Assembly (NCBI GenBank): GCA_022842305.1
Contig: JALHPY010000003.1
Span: 45,626 to 109,625, forward strand
DNA length: 64,000 nucleotides
Source: Rubrivivax sp.
GTDB lineage: Bacteria; Pseudomonadota; Gammaproteobacteria; Burkholderiales; Burkholderiaceae_C
Direction: 5' to 3'
The notes below the pieces were generated by a model, which saw only the letters and a program-made list of their open reading frames with translations, was not told the DNA's origin and did no database searches. Of this stretch, positions 42,848 to 51,654 are shown piece by piece (positions within the stretch are counted from its first letter, which is position 1; each line of letters starts with the position of its first letter). The position numbers and the translations under genes are program-made.

Positions 42848-45240
42848 GGCACCCGCTGCGGCAAGGCCTGGCGGCGCTGCTGGCGCTGGCTTGCCTGGTG
42901 CTGGCGGTCTGGCTCGCGCTTCACCACCCCTTGTCGGCGCCGCTGGCGCTGGCGGCCTGTGCCCTGGCGGGCGCCGCCGGCCTGGCGCGCCCGGCCTGGG
43001 CGCTGGCCGGCTTGCTGGCACTGATGCCTTGGGTGGGGCTGATGCCCTGGACCGGGTGGATCGTGGTCGAGGAGTTCGACATCCTGGTGCTGGGCGTGGC
43101 GGCTGGGGGCTACGCGCGCATCGCCATGGGCTGGCCGGCTCATCCAGGCGCACGCATGCGCCTGGCGCGCGTGTGGCTGTGGTGGCTGCCAGTGGTGGTG
43201 TTCACCGCCATCGCGCTGGTGCGCGGCGTGGCTGATGCCGGTGGGCTGCAATGGAGCTGGTGGCAAGGCTACCTGGAGCCGCTGAACAGCCTGCGGCTGA
43301 CCAAGCCGGTGATCGCGGTGACGCTGCTGCTGCCGCTTTGGCGCGCCGCCTGGCGGGCCGATGCCGCGCTGGCTTCGCGTGCGTTGGTGGTGGGCATGGC
43401 CGGCATGCTGGCCACCACGGCGCTGGGCGTGGTCTGGGAACGGCTGGCCTTCACCGGGCTGCTGGACTTTTCCAGTGACTACCGCGCCACGGGCCCGTTC
43501 TGGGAGATGCACGTTGGCGGCGCGGCGCTGGATGCGGTGGTGGCTGTCGGCGTGCCCTTTGCCGTGCTGGCCTGGCGGCAGGCGCACACCCCACGCGACT
43601 GGGCGCTGGCCGCGGTCGTCACAACGATGGGCGCCTACGCCGCGCTGGTGACCTTCTCGCGCATCGTCTACCTGGCCGTACCGCTGGGTTTGGGCTGTAT
43701 GGCCCTGCTGACGGCCCGCCAGGCGCAGCGCCAGGGCCGCGTGGCGGCCAGCGGCGGCCTGGCGCTGGCAGTGGGTGCGGGGCTGTACCTGGCGCTGGCC
43801 TGGCTGATGTTCCCCGGCGCGGGCTACCGGGGCCTGCTGACGCTGCTGGGCGCGCTGGCCCTGCTGCTGCCGCTGGTGCATGCGCGCACCCTCAGTCGCA
43901 CGCCCTGGGTGGCGGCGGCAGCGCTGTTCGCGCTGGGCGGCATGGCCGTCGTGTTTGCCCTGTCGGCGCTGTTGCCCAAGGGCGCCTATATCGCCTTTGG
44001 TCTGGCCTGGGCGCTCACGGCGGCGGCGATGTGGCGCGCGCGGCGCGGCACCCTGGGCGGCGTGGTGCTGGGCTGGGCAGGTTTTGCGGCGGTGCTGGCG
44101 GCGATGCCCGCGGTGGCGCTGCACTGGGGCGAGGGCCTGGGCCTCGAACGCACGCTGCCCGTGGCGCTGCTGCTGGGCGTGCTGGCGCTGTCCCTGCGCG
44201 CAGACCCGCCGTGGCCGTCCGACTGGCGCTGGCAAGGGCGCCTGCTTGGCGTGTGCGCCGTGCTGTCGGTGGGGGTGGGCGTGTTCGGCGGCGGCGCTTA
44301 CATGGGCGACCGCATGACCTCGTCGCAGCAGGACAGCGCGGTGCGCCGCACCCACTGGACCGATGCCCTGTCGCTGCTGCGCTCACCCGCCGAGCAGCTG
44401 TTGGGGCTGGGCTCGGGGCGGTTCGCGGCGCAGCACGCGATGTCCGGCCGCGCCGAGGATCAGATCGGCGACTACCGCCTGGTGGCGGGCGAGGGCAGCA
44501 CAGCCCTGGTCCTCACCGGCGCCAAGATCCCGATCGGCTGGGGCCAGGTGCTGCGCGTGTCGCAGCGCATCGCCGAGCCTGCGCCCGGGCCGCTGCGCAT
44601 GCGCCTGCGCGCCCGCGCCGAGCAGGCGGTAGGCGTGCAGATCGATGTCTGCGAGAAACACCTGCTCTACAACGCCGCCTGCGCCGGCCGCGAGCACCCG
44701 CTGCCGGCCGCGCCCGGCAAGTGGCAGGCGATCGACGTCGAACTGACCGGCTCCACGCCGACACGCGGCGACGCACTGGCGCCGCGCCTGATCGTGTTCT
44801 CGATCGGCTCGGGCACCAGCGGCGGCCGTGTCGAGGTGGACGACCTGAGCCTGACCGACAGCCGCGGCACCGAACTGCTGGCCAACGGCGGCTTCGAGGC
44901 CGGCATGGCGCGCTGGTTCTTCAGCAGCGACCACCACCACATGCCCTGGCACGCCAAGAATGTGGCCGTACACCTGCTGTTCGAGCAAGGCCTGCTGGGC
45001 GCGCTGGCTGCGGCGCTGCTGGCCGCCGCCGCGCTGTGGCGCGTGGGCCTGGGCGCGGCGCGCGAGCACCCGCTGGCGCCGCCGCTGGCGGCCGCGCTGA
45101 TCGGCCTGCTGACGGTGGGCCTGGTCGACAGCCTGCTGGACATGCCACGCGTGGCCTTTGTCGCGTGGTGGCTGCTGTTGATGGCCCTGGCGCTGCCCGG
45201 CCAAGGGCCCGCCGGGCCGGCGCGACGCCGCGCCCCCTAA
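42826..45240 (+). CDS. O-antigen ligase/polymerase-like membrane protein with carbohydrate-binding-like insert
   Basis: A protein of about 804 residues with roughly a dozen membrane segments, beginning near TTG 42826 inside the previous gene (CTG 42844 or later starts cannot be excluded). A long soluble region, about residues 540-715, interrupts the last membrane segments. It contains beta-rich sequence like a CBM4/9 jelly roll (QVLRVSQRIAEPAPGPLRMR, VDDLSLTDSRGTELLANGGF) and ends SSDHHHMPWHAKNVAVHLLF, followed by EQGLLGALAAAL, which matches the conserved His plus E-x-G-x-x-G of the O-antigen ligase periplasmic loop. I infer a ligase or polymerase with a built-in glycan-binding module. It follows the exosortase decarboxylase directly. 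Confidence 0.72.
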   Translation: MPGSAGLRHPLRQGLAALLALACLVLAVWLALHHPLSAPLALAACALAGAAGLARPAWALAGLLALMPWVGLMPWTGWIVVEEFDILVLGVAAGGYARIAMGWPAHPGARMRLARVWLWWLPVVVFTAIALVRGVADAGGLQWSWWQGYLEPLNSLRLTKPVIAVTLLLPLWRAAWRADAALASRALVVGMAGMLATTALGVVWERLAFTGLLDFSSDYRATGPFWEMHVGGAALDAVVAVGVPFAVLAWRQAHTPRDWALAAVVTTMGAYAALVTFSRIVYLAVPLGLGCMALLTARQAQRQGRVAASGGLALAVGAGLYLALAWLMFPGAGYRGLLTLLGALALLLPLVHARTLSRTPWVAAAALFALGGMAVVFALSALLPKGAYIAFGLAWALTAAAMWRARRGTLGGVVLGWAGFAAVLAAMPAVALHWGEGLGLERTLPVALLLGVLALSLRADPPWPSDWRWQGRLLGVCAVLSVGVGVFGGGAYMGDRMTSSQQDSAVRRTHWTDALSLLRSPAEQLLGLGSGRFAAQHAMSGRAEDQIGDYRLVAGEGSTALVLTGAKIPIGWGQVLRVSQRIAEPAPGPLRMRLRARAEQAVGVQIDVCEKHLLYNAACAGREHPLPAAPGKWQAIDVELTGSTPTRGDALAPRLIVFSIGSGTSGGRVEVDDLSLTDSRGTELLANGGFEAGMARWFFSSDHHHMPWHAKNVAVHLLFEQGLLGALAAALLAAAALWRVGLGAAREHPLAPPLAAALIGLLTVGLVDSLLDMPRVAFVAWWLLLMALALPGQGPAGPARRRAP

Positions 45241-45243
45241 AAT
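45238..45243 (+). promoter_or_regulatory. -10-like element upstream of yajC
   Basis: TAAAAT lies at the stop codon of the preceding gene, 75 bases before the yajC start. It agrees at five of six positions with the -10 consensus. There is no recognisable -35 hexamer at the right spacing, as often in G+C-rich betaproteobacteria, so this is a tentative start site for the yajC-secD-secF operon. Confidence 0.35.
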
Positions 45244-45318
45244 GCCCGGTTCCCCCGCCGCTGCCGGGCCCTCCCGGACGCCTGCACCCAGGCCCGCACG
45301 AAACAAGGACCACTGAAC

Positions 45319-45648
45319 GTGTTCATCTCCCAAGCCATTGCCCAGACCGCCCCGGCCGCCGCCACGGGCAGTACCGAATCCACCCTGTTCAGCATGCTGC
45401 CGCTGGTGCTGATGTTCGTGGTGCTGTACTTCATCATGATCCGGCCGCAGATGAAGAAGCAGAAGGAACACAAGGCCATGATCGAGGCCATTGCCAAGGG
45501 TGACGAGGTGGTCATCGCCGGTGGCGTGCTCGGCCGCGTGGCCAAGATGGGCGAAAGCTACCTCCACGTCGAAGTGGCCAACGGTGTCGAACTGCAGGTG
45601 CAGCGCGTCGCGGTCGTCCAGGTGCTGCCCAAGGGCACCTTCAAGTAA
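45319..45648 (+). CDS. yajC: YajC, Sec translocase auxiliary subunit
   Basis: A 109-residue inner-membrane protein that joins SecDF at the Sec translocon. One membrane segment (FSMLPLVLMFVVLYFIMIRP) is followed by the conserved QMKKQKEHKAMIEAIAKGDE and the C-terminal beta domain GGVLGRVAKMGESYLHVEVA. GTG 45319, preceded by AAGGACC, fits the family start. It is the first gene of a yajC-secD-secF set, the usual gene order, with 72 bases to secD. Length is typical. The housekeeping region of the window begins here. Confidence 0.95.
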   Translation: MFISQAIAQTAPAAATGSTESTLFSMLPLVLMFVVLYFIMIRPQMKKQKEHKAMIEAIAKGDEVVIAGGVLGRVAKMGESYLHVEVANGVELQVQRVAVVQVLPKGTFK

Positions 45649-45720
45649 CGGCGCCGCGCGGCGCCGGTGGCGGGCACTTGCCCGCTGCCACGCCCGCGCA
45701 GCCAGCCCCGGGAAACTCTG

Positions 45721-47592
45721 ATGAACCGCTACCCCTGGTGGAAGTACGCGATGCTGGGCATCGTGCTGCTGATCGGCCTGTTGTATTCCGTGCCCAACCT
45801 CTACGGCGAGGCGCCCGCGGTGCAGGTCTCGGGCGGCAAGTCCACCGTGAAGGTGGACATCGCCATGGTCGAGCGCGTGCGCCAGGTGGTGCAGGCGGCC
45901 GGCCTGACGCCCGACTTCGTGCAGTTCGACGGCAACTCGGTGCGCGCACGCTTTGGCGACACAGACAGCCAGATCAAGGCCAAGGACGCCATCTCCAAGG
46001 CGCTCAACCCTGACCCGGCCGACCCGCGCTACATCGTGGCGCTGAACCTGGTGTCGCGCACGCCCGAATGGATGGCCCGCATCAGCGCGCGGCCCATGTC
46101 GCTGGGCCTGGACCTGCGCGGCGGCGTGCACTTCCTGATGCAGGTGGACATGCGCGCCGCCGTCAAGCAGAGCGTGGACACCTACGCCAGCGACGCGCGC
46201 ACCGCGCTGCGCGAAAAGCGCATCCGCTTTGCCGGCATCTCGCGTGAACCCAACGGCATCACCGTGTCGCTGCCCGACGCCGAGCAGGCCAAGCAGGCGC
46301 GCGACATGCTGTTCGACCGCCTGCCGGCGATGGAATGGACGCAAGAGGCAGCGGACGGCGGCGCCGTGCGCGTGCTGGGGCGCCTGGCGCCCAAGGCCAT
46401 TGCCGACATCCAGAAGCAGGCGCTGCAGCAGAACATCGAAACCCTGCACAAGCGCGTCAACGAACTCGGCGTGGCCGAGCCGGTGATCCAGCAGGAAGGC
46501 GCCGACCGCGTGGTGGTGCAGCTGCCCGGCGTGCAGGACACGGCGCGCGCCAAGGACATCATCGGCCGCACGGCCACGCTGCAGTTCCGCCTGGTCGAGA
46601 CCGATACCGCCGGCGCCGCCGAAACCGTGCCGCAGCGCGCCCAGGCAGGCGACACCAGCGTGCGCATGGTCGGCCTCAAGCGCGACATCATCGCCACCGG
46701 CGAGCAGCTCAAGCAGGCCAGCGCCACCATCGACCAGGACCAGCGCCCCGCGGTGAGCGTGCGCCTCGACGACGTGGCCGGCCGCGCCATGCGCGCGGTG
46801 ACGCGTGAGAACCTGGGCAAGCCCATGGCCATCGTGCTGTACGAGAAGGGCAAGGGCGAAGCCGTGTCGGTGGCCACCATCCAGGGCGAGTTCGGCACCG
46901 ATTTCCAGATCACCGGCAATTTCACGCCGCAAGAGACCGCCGACATCGCGCTGCTCACGCGCGCCGGCGCGCTGGCCGCGCCGATGGAGATCATCGAAGA
47001 ACGCACCATCGGCCCCAGCCTGGGTGCCGAGAACATCGCCAAGGGCTTCGACAGCGTGGCCTACGGCTTTGTCGCGATCGCGCTGTTCATGTGCGCCTAC
47101 TACATGCTGTTCGGCATGTTCTCGTCGCTGGCGCTGGGCTTCAACCTGCTGTGCCTGGTGGCGCTGCTGAGCATGCTGCAGGCCACGCTGACCTTGCCCG
47201 GCATCGCCGCCATCGCGCTGACGCTGGGCATGGCCATCGACGCCAACGTGCTGATCAACGAGCGCGTGCGCGAAGAACTGCGCCGCGGTGCATCGCCGCA
47301 GCAGGCCATCCACGACGGCTACGAGATGGCCTGGGGCACGATCCTGGATTCCAATGTCACCACCCTCATCGCCGGCCTGGCGCTGCTGACCTTCGGCTCG
47401 GGCCCGGTGCGCGGCTTCGCGGTGGTGCACTGCCTGGGCATCCTGACCAGCATGTTCTCGGCCGTGGTCTTCTCGCGCGGGTTGGTCAACTTCTGGTACG
47501 GACGCCAGAAGCGGCTCAAGTCGGTGTCCATCGGGCAGATCTGGCGGCCCGATGGCGCCGCCCCGCCGCCCGCCGTCGAAGCCGAAGCCTGA
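45721..47592 (+). CDS. secD: SecD, protein translocase subunit
   Basis: A 623-residue membrane protein that with SecF uses the proton gradient to complete protein export. ATG 45721 starts a first membrane helix (YAMLGIVLLIGLLYSVPNL). The large periplasmic P1 region includes GLDLRGGVHFLMQVDMRAAV, the hallmark of SecD, and a second domain with VVVQLPGVQDTARAKDII. The five C-terminal membrane segments contain EIIEERTIGPSLGAENIAKG and MAIDANVLINERVREELRRG, the conserved Asp-containing helix of the proton pathway. It is followed by secF after 14 bases including AAGGAGC. Length is as expected for betaproteobacteria. Confidence 0.96.
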   Translation: MNRYPWWKYAMLGIVLLIGLLYSVPNLYGEAPAVQVSGGKSTVKVDIAMVERVRQVVQAAGLTPDFVQFDGNSVRARFGDTDSQIKAKDAISKALNPDPADPRYIVALNLVSRTPEWMARISARPMSLGLDLRGGVHFLMQVDMRAAVKQSVDTYASDARTALREKRIRFAGISREPNGITVSLPDAEQAKQARDMLFDRLPAMEWTQEAADGGAVRVLGRLAPKAIADIQKQALQQNIETLHKRVNELGVAEPVIQQEGADRVVVQLPGVQDTARAKDIIGRTATLQFRLVETDTAGAAETVPQRAQAGDTSVRMVGLKRDIIATGEQLKQASATIDQDQRPAVSVRLDDVAGRAMRAVTRENLGKPMAIVLYEKGKGEAVSVATIQGEFGTDFQITGNFTPQETADIALLTRAGALAAPMEIIEERTIGPSLGAENIAKGFDSVAYGFVAIALFMCAYYMLFGMFSSLALGFNLLCLVALLSMLQATLTLPGIAAIALTLGMAIDANVLINERVREELRRGASPQQAIHDGYEMAWGTILDSNVTTLIAGLALLTFGSGPVRGFAVVHCLGILTSMFSAVVFSRGLVNFWYGRQKRLKSVSIGQIWRPDGAAPPPAVEAEA

Positions 47593-47606
47593 AGGAGCAC
47601 TGAGCC

Positions 47607-48641
47607 ATGGAATTCTTCCGCATCAGGAAAGACATCCCGTTCATGCGCCATGCACTGGTGCTGAACGTCGTGTCCTTCATCACCTTCGCGCTGGCGGTGT
47701 TCTTCCTGGTCACGCGCGGGCTGCACCTGTCGATCGAATTCACCGGCGGCACGCTGATCGAGGTGGAGTACGCGCAGACGGCCGACATCAACCGCACCCG
47801 CGGCGTGGTCGAGGCCATGGGTTTCGGCGAGGTTCAGGTGCAGAAGTTCGGCACCTCGCGCGACGTGCTCATCCGCATGCCGGTGCGCGGCGACGTGAAG
47901 CAGGCCGACGTGGCCGGCCGCGTGTTCGATGCGCTGTGCAAGGCCGAGACCGGCACCGTGGTGACCAAGCAGTACACCACGCCGCAGGGCGAGCAGGTCA
48001 GCCGGCCTTCCTGCGCCACGGCCGACGCCAAGGAGCCGCTGAAGCTGGCGCGCACCGAATTCGTCGGCCCCTCGGTCGGCGCCGAGCTGTACGAGAACGG
48101 CGCCTGGGCGCTGCTGGTCACGGTGCTGGGCATCATGGCCTACCTGTCGATGCGCTTCGAGTGGAAGTTCGCGGTGGCCGGCATCGTGGCCAACCTGCAC
48201 GACGTGGTCATCATCCTGGGCTTCTTCGCGTTCTTCCAGTGGGAGTTCTCGCTGGCCGTGCTGGCCGCCATCCTGGCGGTGCTGGGCTATTCCGTGAACG
48301 AGTCGGTGGTCATCTTCGACCGGATCCGCGAAGCCTTCCGGCGCTTCCGCAAGCTGACCACGCCGCAGGTCATCGACCACGCCATCACCAGCACCACCAG
48401 CCGCACCATCATCACCCATGGCAGCACGCAGATGATGGTGCTGTCCATGCTCATCTTCGGCGGCCCGACGCTGCACTACTTTGCCGTGGCGCTGACCATC
48501 GGCATCCTGTTCGGCATCTACTCGTCGATCTTCGTGGCCGCCGGCATCGCCATGTGGCTGGGCGTCAAGCGCGACGATCTGGTCAAGATAGGGGGCGAGA
48601 AGGCCGATCCCGACGATCCCAATGCAGGGGCCGTGGTGTAG
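47607..48641 (+). CDS. secF: SecF, protein translocase subunit
   Basis: A 344-residue partner of SecD. It has a first helix (HALVLNVVSFITFALAVFFL), the periplasmic signature LSIEFTGGTLIEVEYAQTAD, and the conserved SVGAELYENGAWALLVTVLG, VANLHDVVIILGFFAFFQWE and EREAFRR-type loop FDRIREAFRRFRKLTTPQVI, then TTSRTIITHGSTQMMVL. ATG 47607 follows AAGGAGC at nine bases. It is slightly longer than the usual 310-320 residues because of an insertion around residues 110-130 with two cysteines (ALCKAETG, RPSCATADAK). It completes the yajC-secD-secF operon. Confidence 0.96.
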   Translation: MEFFRIRKDIPFMRHALVLNVVSFITFALAVFFLVTRGLHLSIEFTGGTLIEVEYAQTADINRTRGVVEAMGFGEVQVQKFGTSRDVLIRMPVRGDVKQADVAGRVFDALCKAETGTVVTKQYTTPQGEQVSRPSCATADAKEPLKLARTEFVGPSVGAELYENGAWALLVTVLGIMAYLSMRFEWKFAVAGIVANLHDVVIILGFFAFFQWEFSLAVLAAILAVLGYSVNESVVIFDRIREAFRRFRKLTTPQVIDHAITSTTSRTIITHGSTQMMVLSMLIFGGPTLHYFAVALTIGILFGIYSSIFVAAGIAMWLGVKRDDLVKIGGEKADPDDPNAGAVV

Positions 48642-48690
48642 AGTGGATCGGCCTTCCTAGAAGTCCGCTGCCTTCCCACACCCCCTCCAC

Positions 48691-51093
48691 ATGGCCACCA
48701 GAGCCTCGCCCGACTCCATTGCCGGCCAGGCTCGAAGGCTCTATGTCGAAGAGCTGGTCAAGGGCCTGACACCGTTGGTCCAGGCGGTGATCGACGGCGC
48801 CAAGTCGCTGCTCGACAAGCCGTCCGAGCACCAGATATTCCAGCGCCGCCGCGCGCTGGTGCAGGGGCTGACCGCCGGCGCCCAGGCCTGGCACCGCGGC
48901 ATCGTCATCGGGCTGCGCCAGGTGCTGCAGCAGGGCGTGGGCGGCACGCGCCTGGGTGACCTGGCGGCGGCCGTGGGCGCGCGCGACGCGCTGTCGCTGG
49001 TGCCCGACGACACCATCGAGCTGGAAATCGTCACCTCGCGCCTGGCGCTGGCGGTGATGGACCGGGCCTCGTGGGAGTTTGCCGACCTGCGCTCGCGCAT
49101 CGTCCACCTCGAAACGCGCAACGAGCTCGACCCGCACGACATGCTGCGTGCCCACGTGCTGGCCCGCATCATCTTCGACGCCTGGCGCGCCGCCGGGCTC
49201 GACCTGGACGGCTGGCGCGAGATGCAGGCCACGCTGCACGACGAGCTGGCACAGCTGGTCGAGGAGTGTTACCACGAGACCAACCGCTGGCTGATCGAGC
49301 AGAACGTGCTGCCCGAGGTCGACCTGCGGCCCTTCATCCGCCGCACCCGCACCCATGCCAACGCGCAGCCGGGCTGGCAGGGTGGTGGCGGCGGTGGTGG
49401 GGGGGGCGGCGGCAGCGGCCCGGAAGGCTCGCGTGGCGGCCCCAGTTCCAGCTTTGGTCAGGCTTCTAACTTCGGGTCAGGGGGCGGCGGCGGCCGCTAC
49501 GGCAGCTGGGGCGGCGGCGGCGACGCCGGGCGGGGCAGCGGCGTCGGCGAAGAAACCCGCATGATGACGCGCAGTGCCCCGCTGGCGCGCAGCCGCGAGC
49601 ATGCCGAGGCCGTGCTGGGCCGGCTGAACCGGCTGATCGGGCGCCACGTGCCCGACTTCGCGCCCTCCACCCGCCCCGGTGCCATGCCGCGGCGCCAGCC
49701 GGTGATGTCACCCGGCCTGGCGCGGGCCATCGACAGCGCCGAGCAGGGCCTGCGCCAGCGCCTGGCGCCCGCCTATGCAGGCGGCGATCCGCTGGTCACC
49801 GCGCCGGTGATGCTCGAAGAGATGCACCAGCGCAAGCAGGTGCTCAAGAAGGCCGCGGCCTCGCCCGAAGAGCGCGCCACCATCGAGATCGTGGCCCTGC
49901 TGTTCCAGAGCATCCTCACCGAAGACCGCATTCCGGCCAGCGTGCGCGTGTGGTTCGCGCGGCTGCAGATGCCGGTGCTGCGCGTGGCCGTCACCGAACC
50001 CGACTTCTTTGCCACCATCGACCACCCGGCGCGCCGCCTGATCGACCGCATGGGCGCCTGCGTCATGGGCTTCGACAGCGCCGCCGGCAATGTGGGTGAA
50101 GCGCTCGAAAAAGAGATCAAGCGCGTGGTGCAGGTGGTCGAGGCCTACCCCGACACCGGCCGGCGCGTCTTCCAGACCGTGCTGACCGAGTTCGAGAAGT
50201 TCCTCGAGCACTATTTCAAGCACGAAAACGAGGCCACCAAGCGCGGTGTCTCGCTGGCTCAGCAGGTCGAGCAGCGCGAGACCATGGCCATCCAGTACAC
50301 GATCGAGCTGCGCCGCATGCTGAACGAGGTGCCGGTGCAGGAGGGCGTGCGCCAGTTCCTGTTTCACGTCTGGGCCGACGTGCTGGCCACCACCGCGGTG
50401 CGCTACACCGCGCAGGGCGAGCAGACCAAGACCATGAAGCGCGCCGCCGCCGACCTGATCTGGAGCGCCAGCGCCAAGGTCACGCGCGAAGAGCGCGCCG
50501 AGGTCATCCGCCGCCTGCCGCTGCTGCTGAAGAGCCTGCGCGAGGGCATGCTGTCGGCCGGCATGGACACGGCCAAGCAGGACGAGCACATCCAGCAGCT
50601 CAACAATTCGCTGGCCGCGGCCTTCACCGCCAAGGCCGCGGTCATCCCCGACGACCGCCTGCGCGAGCTGATGGAGCGGCTGGAAACGCTGGAAGAGCTG
50701 CTGCCCGACGCCGCCGACGTGGAGGTCGACGAATCCATGGTGCTCGACCTGTCGGGCCACCGCAATTCCGAACTGGAAGTGGTGCTCGAGGGCGGCTCGA
50801 TGCCCACGCCGGCGATGGTGGCCTGGGCGCGCGAGCTGCAGGTGGGCAGCTGGTACATGCTCGACCGCGGCGGCCACAGCGAACCCGTGCAGCTGGCATG
50901 GCACGGCATGCGCAAGCAGCTGTCGCTGTTCGTCACGCCGCAGGGGCGCTGCGTGCTGTTCCAGCAGCACCGCCTGGCCAGCTACCTGCAGGCCGGCCTG
51001 CTGCTGCCGGCGCAGGATGAAGCGCTGACGGTGCGCGCCACGCGCAGTGCGCTGGCCAAGCTGGATGTCGACGCCTCTCGGCTGTTGAATTAA
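48691..51093 (+). CDS. DUF1631 family protein
   Basis: An 800-residue protein of the DUF1631 family, conserved in betaproteobacteria and of unproven function. ATG 48691 (MATRASPDSIAGQARRLYVE). It is mostly helical with no membrane segments and no signal peptide, so cytoplasmic. A glycine-rich linker at residues about 230-290 (GGGGGGGGGGSGPEG, then GGGGRYGSWGGGGD) separates two helical parts. The C-terminal 80 residues form a PilZ-like beta pattern (GSWYMLDRGGHSEPVQLAWHG, QLSLFVTPQGRCVLFQQHRL) that fits a cyclic-di-GMP-linked or protein-binding role; this is a suggestion. It stands immediately after secF and converges with smg. Confidence 0.85.
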   Translation: MATRASPDSIAGQARRLYVEELVKGLTPLVQAVIDGAKSLLDKPSEHQIFQRRRALVQGLTAGAQAWHRGIVIGLRQVLQQGVGGTRLGDLAAAVGARDALSLVPDDTIELEIVTSRLALAVMDRASWEFADLRSRIVHLETRNELDPHDMLRAHVLARIIFDAWRAAGLDLDGWREMQATLHDELAQLVEECYHETNRWLIEQNVLPEVDLRPFIRRTRTHANAQPGWQGGGGGGGGGGGSGPEGSRGGPSSSFGQASNFGSGGGGGRYGSWGGGGDAGRGSGVGEETRMMTRSAPLARSREHAEAVLGRLNRLIGRHVPDFAPSTRPGAMPRRQPVMSPGLARAIDSAEQGLRQRLAPAYAGGDPLVTAPVMLEEMHQRKQVLKKAAASPEERATIEIVALLFQSILTEDRIPASVRVWFARLQMPVLRVAVTEPDFFATIDHPARRLIDRMGACVMGFDSAAGNVGEALEKEIKRVVQVVEAYPDTGRRVFQTVLTEFEKFLEHYFKHENEATKRGVSLAQQVEQRETMAIQYTIELRRMLNEVPVQEGVRQFLFHVWADVLATTAVRYTAQGEQTKTMKRAAADLIWSASAKVTREERAEVIRRLPLLLKSLREGMLSAGMDTAKQDEHIQQLNNSLAAAFTAKAAVIPDDRLRELMERLETLEELLPDAADVEVDESMVLDLSGHRNSELEVVLEGGSMPTPAMVAWARELQVGSWYMLDRGGHSEPVQLAWHGMRKQLSLFVTPQGRCVLFQQHRLASYLQAGLLLPAQDEALTVRATRSALAKLDVDASRLLN

Positions 51094-51109
51094 GCGCGCT
51101 TCAGCGCGC
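51094..51109. terminator. Hairpin at end of the DUF1631 gene
   Basis: GCGCGC-TTCA-GCGCGC begins directly after the stop at 51091-51093: a six-base-pair perfect stem with a four-base loop. There is no T-run behind it. It is placed to end transcription from the plus strand between convergent genes. Confidence 0.5.
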
Positions 51110-51136
51110 CACCCAGCGGACGCCGCGGAACCGGCT

Positions 51137-51195
51137 CTGCCGGGCCGCTGGCGTCGCCCCCTGGGGGGAGGCGGCCGCAGGCCGCGTCGGGGGGG
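51137..51195. repeat. G+C-rich palindromic intergenic element between convergent genes
   Basis: The region holds CCCCC-T-GGGGGG (51157-51168) and a clean stem GCGGCC-GCA-GGCCGC (51171-51185), the latter 11 bases after the smg stop on the minus strand. Similar CCCCC/GGGGG plus GCGGCCGCAGGCCGC blocks recur between genes of Burkholderiales, where they probably act as bidirectional terminators. That it is repeated is from memory of such genomes, not seen in this window. Confidence 0.45.
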
Positions 51196-51648
51196 TCAAT
51201 GAATCACGCGGTCCTCGCTGGCGACGAACAATTCGTCCAGCACCAGCGCGTCGGGCTCTTCGCCCAGGCTCCAGAAGACCATCAGCACGATGATCTTCAA
51301 GTCTTCCAGGTCGAGCGGGCCGCCGCCCACGGCGAGGGCGCGGTCGATCACCATTTCGCGCATCGGCGCGGGCATCACGCCCGATGATTCGAGGAACATG
51401 ATGAAGCCGATGGAGGTTTCGCCCAGCACGTCTTGTTCGTTGCTGGTGTAGATGCGCATGCTCTCGGGCACGGGGCTGCCGGTGCAGGCTTCGGCGCTGG
51501 TGGCCAGGCCGTCGAGCCAGCGCAGGGCGTCCTGGATCTCGTCGTTGTCGAAACCCACGGCCGAGAGCTTGCGGCTCAGCTGCTTGGGCTCGGGGCAAGC
51601 GTCCGGGCGCCAATAGTTCTCGTAGAGATAGACCAGGACGTCGAACAT
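51196..51648 (-). CDS. smg: Smg protein (DUF494)
   Basis: A 150-residue cytoplasmic protein of the Smg/DUF494 family, found next to dprA in many proteobacteria; its exact function is unknown. It starts MFDVLVYLYENYWRPDACPE, followed by the family's LSRKLSAVGFDNDEIQDALR and WLDGLATSAEACTG, and ends LKIIVLMVFWSLGEEPDALV, LDELFVASEDRVIH. The length is standard. ATG 51648 lies six bases after a -10-like TATAGT, so transcription could start on the A of ATG and the mRNA may have no leader. It is read away from dprA's end with a 96-base gap. Confidence 0.94.
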   Translation of the reverse strand: MFDVLVYLYENYWRPDACPEPKQLSRKLSAVGFDNDEIQDALRWLDGLATSAEACTGSPVPESMRIYTSNEQDVLGETSIGFIMFLESSGVMPAPMREMVIDRALAVGGGPLDLEDLKIIVLMVFWSLGEEPDALVLDELFVASEDRVIH

Positions 51649-51654
51649 GAACCC

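Noticed and set aside
44383..47430. 1015-residue open frame on the minus strand
   Set aside because: It runs opposite to the membrane ligase, yajC and secD; it is a shadow of strong G+C third-position bias, with His/Arg/Gln-rich sequence and no domain.
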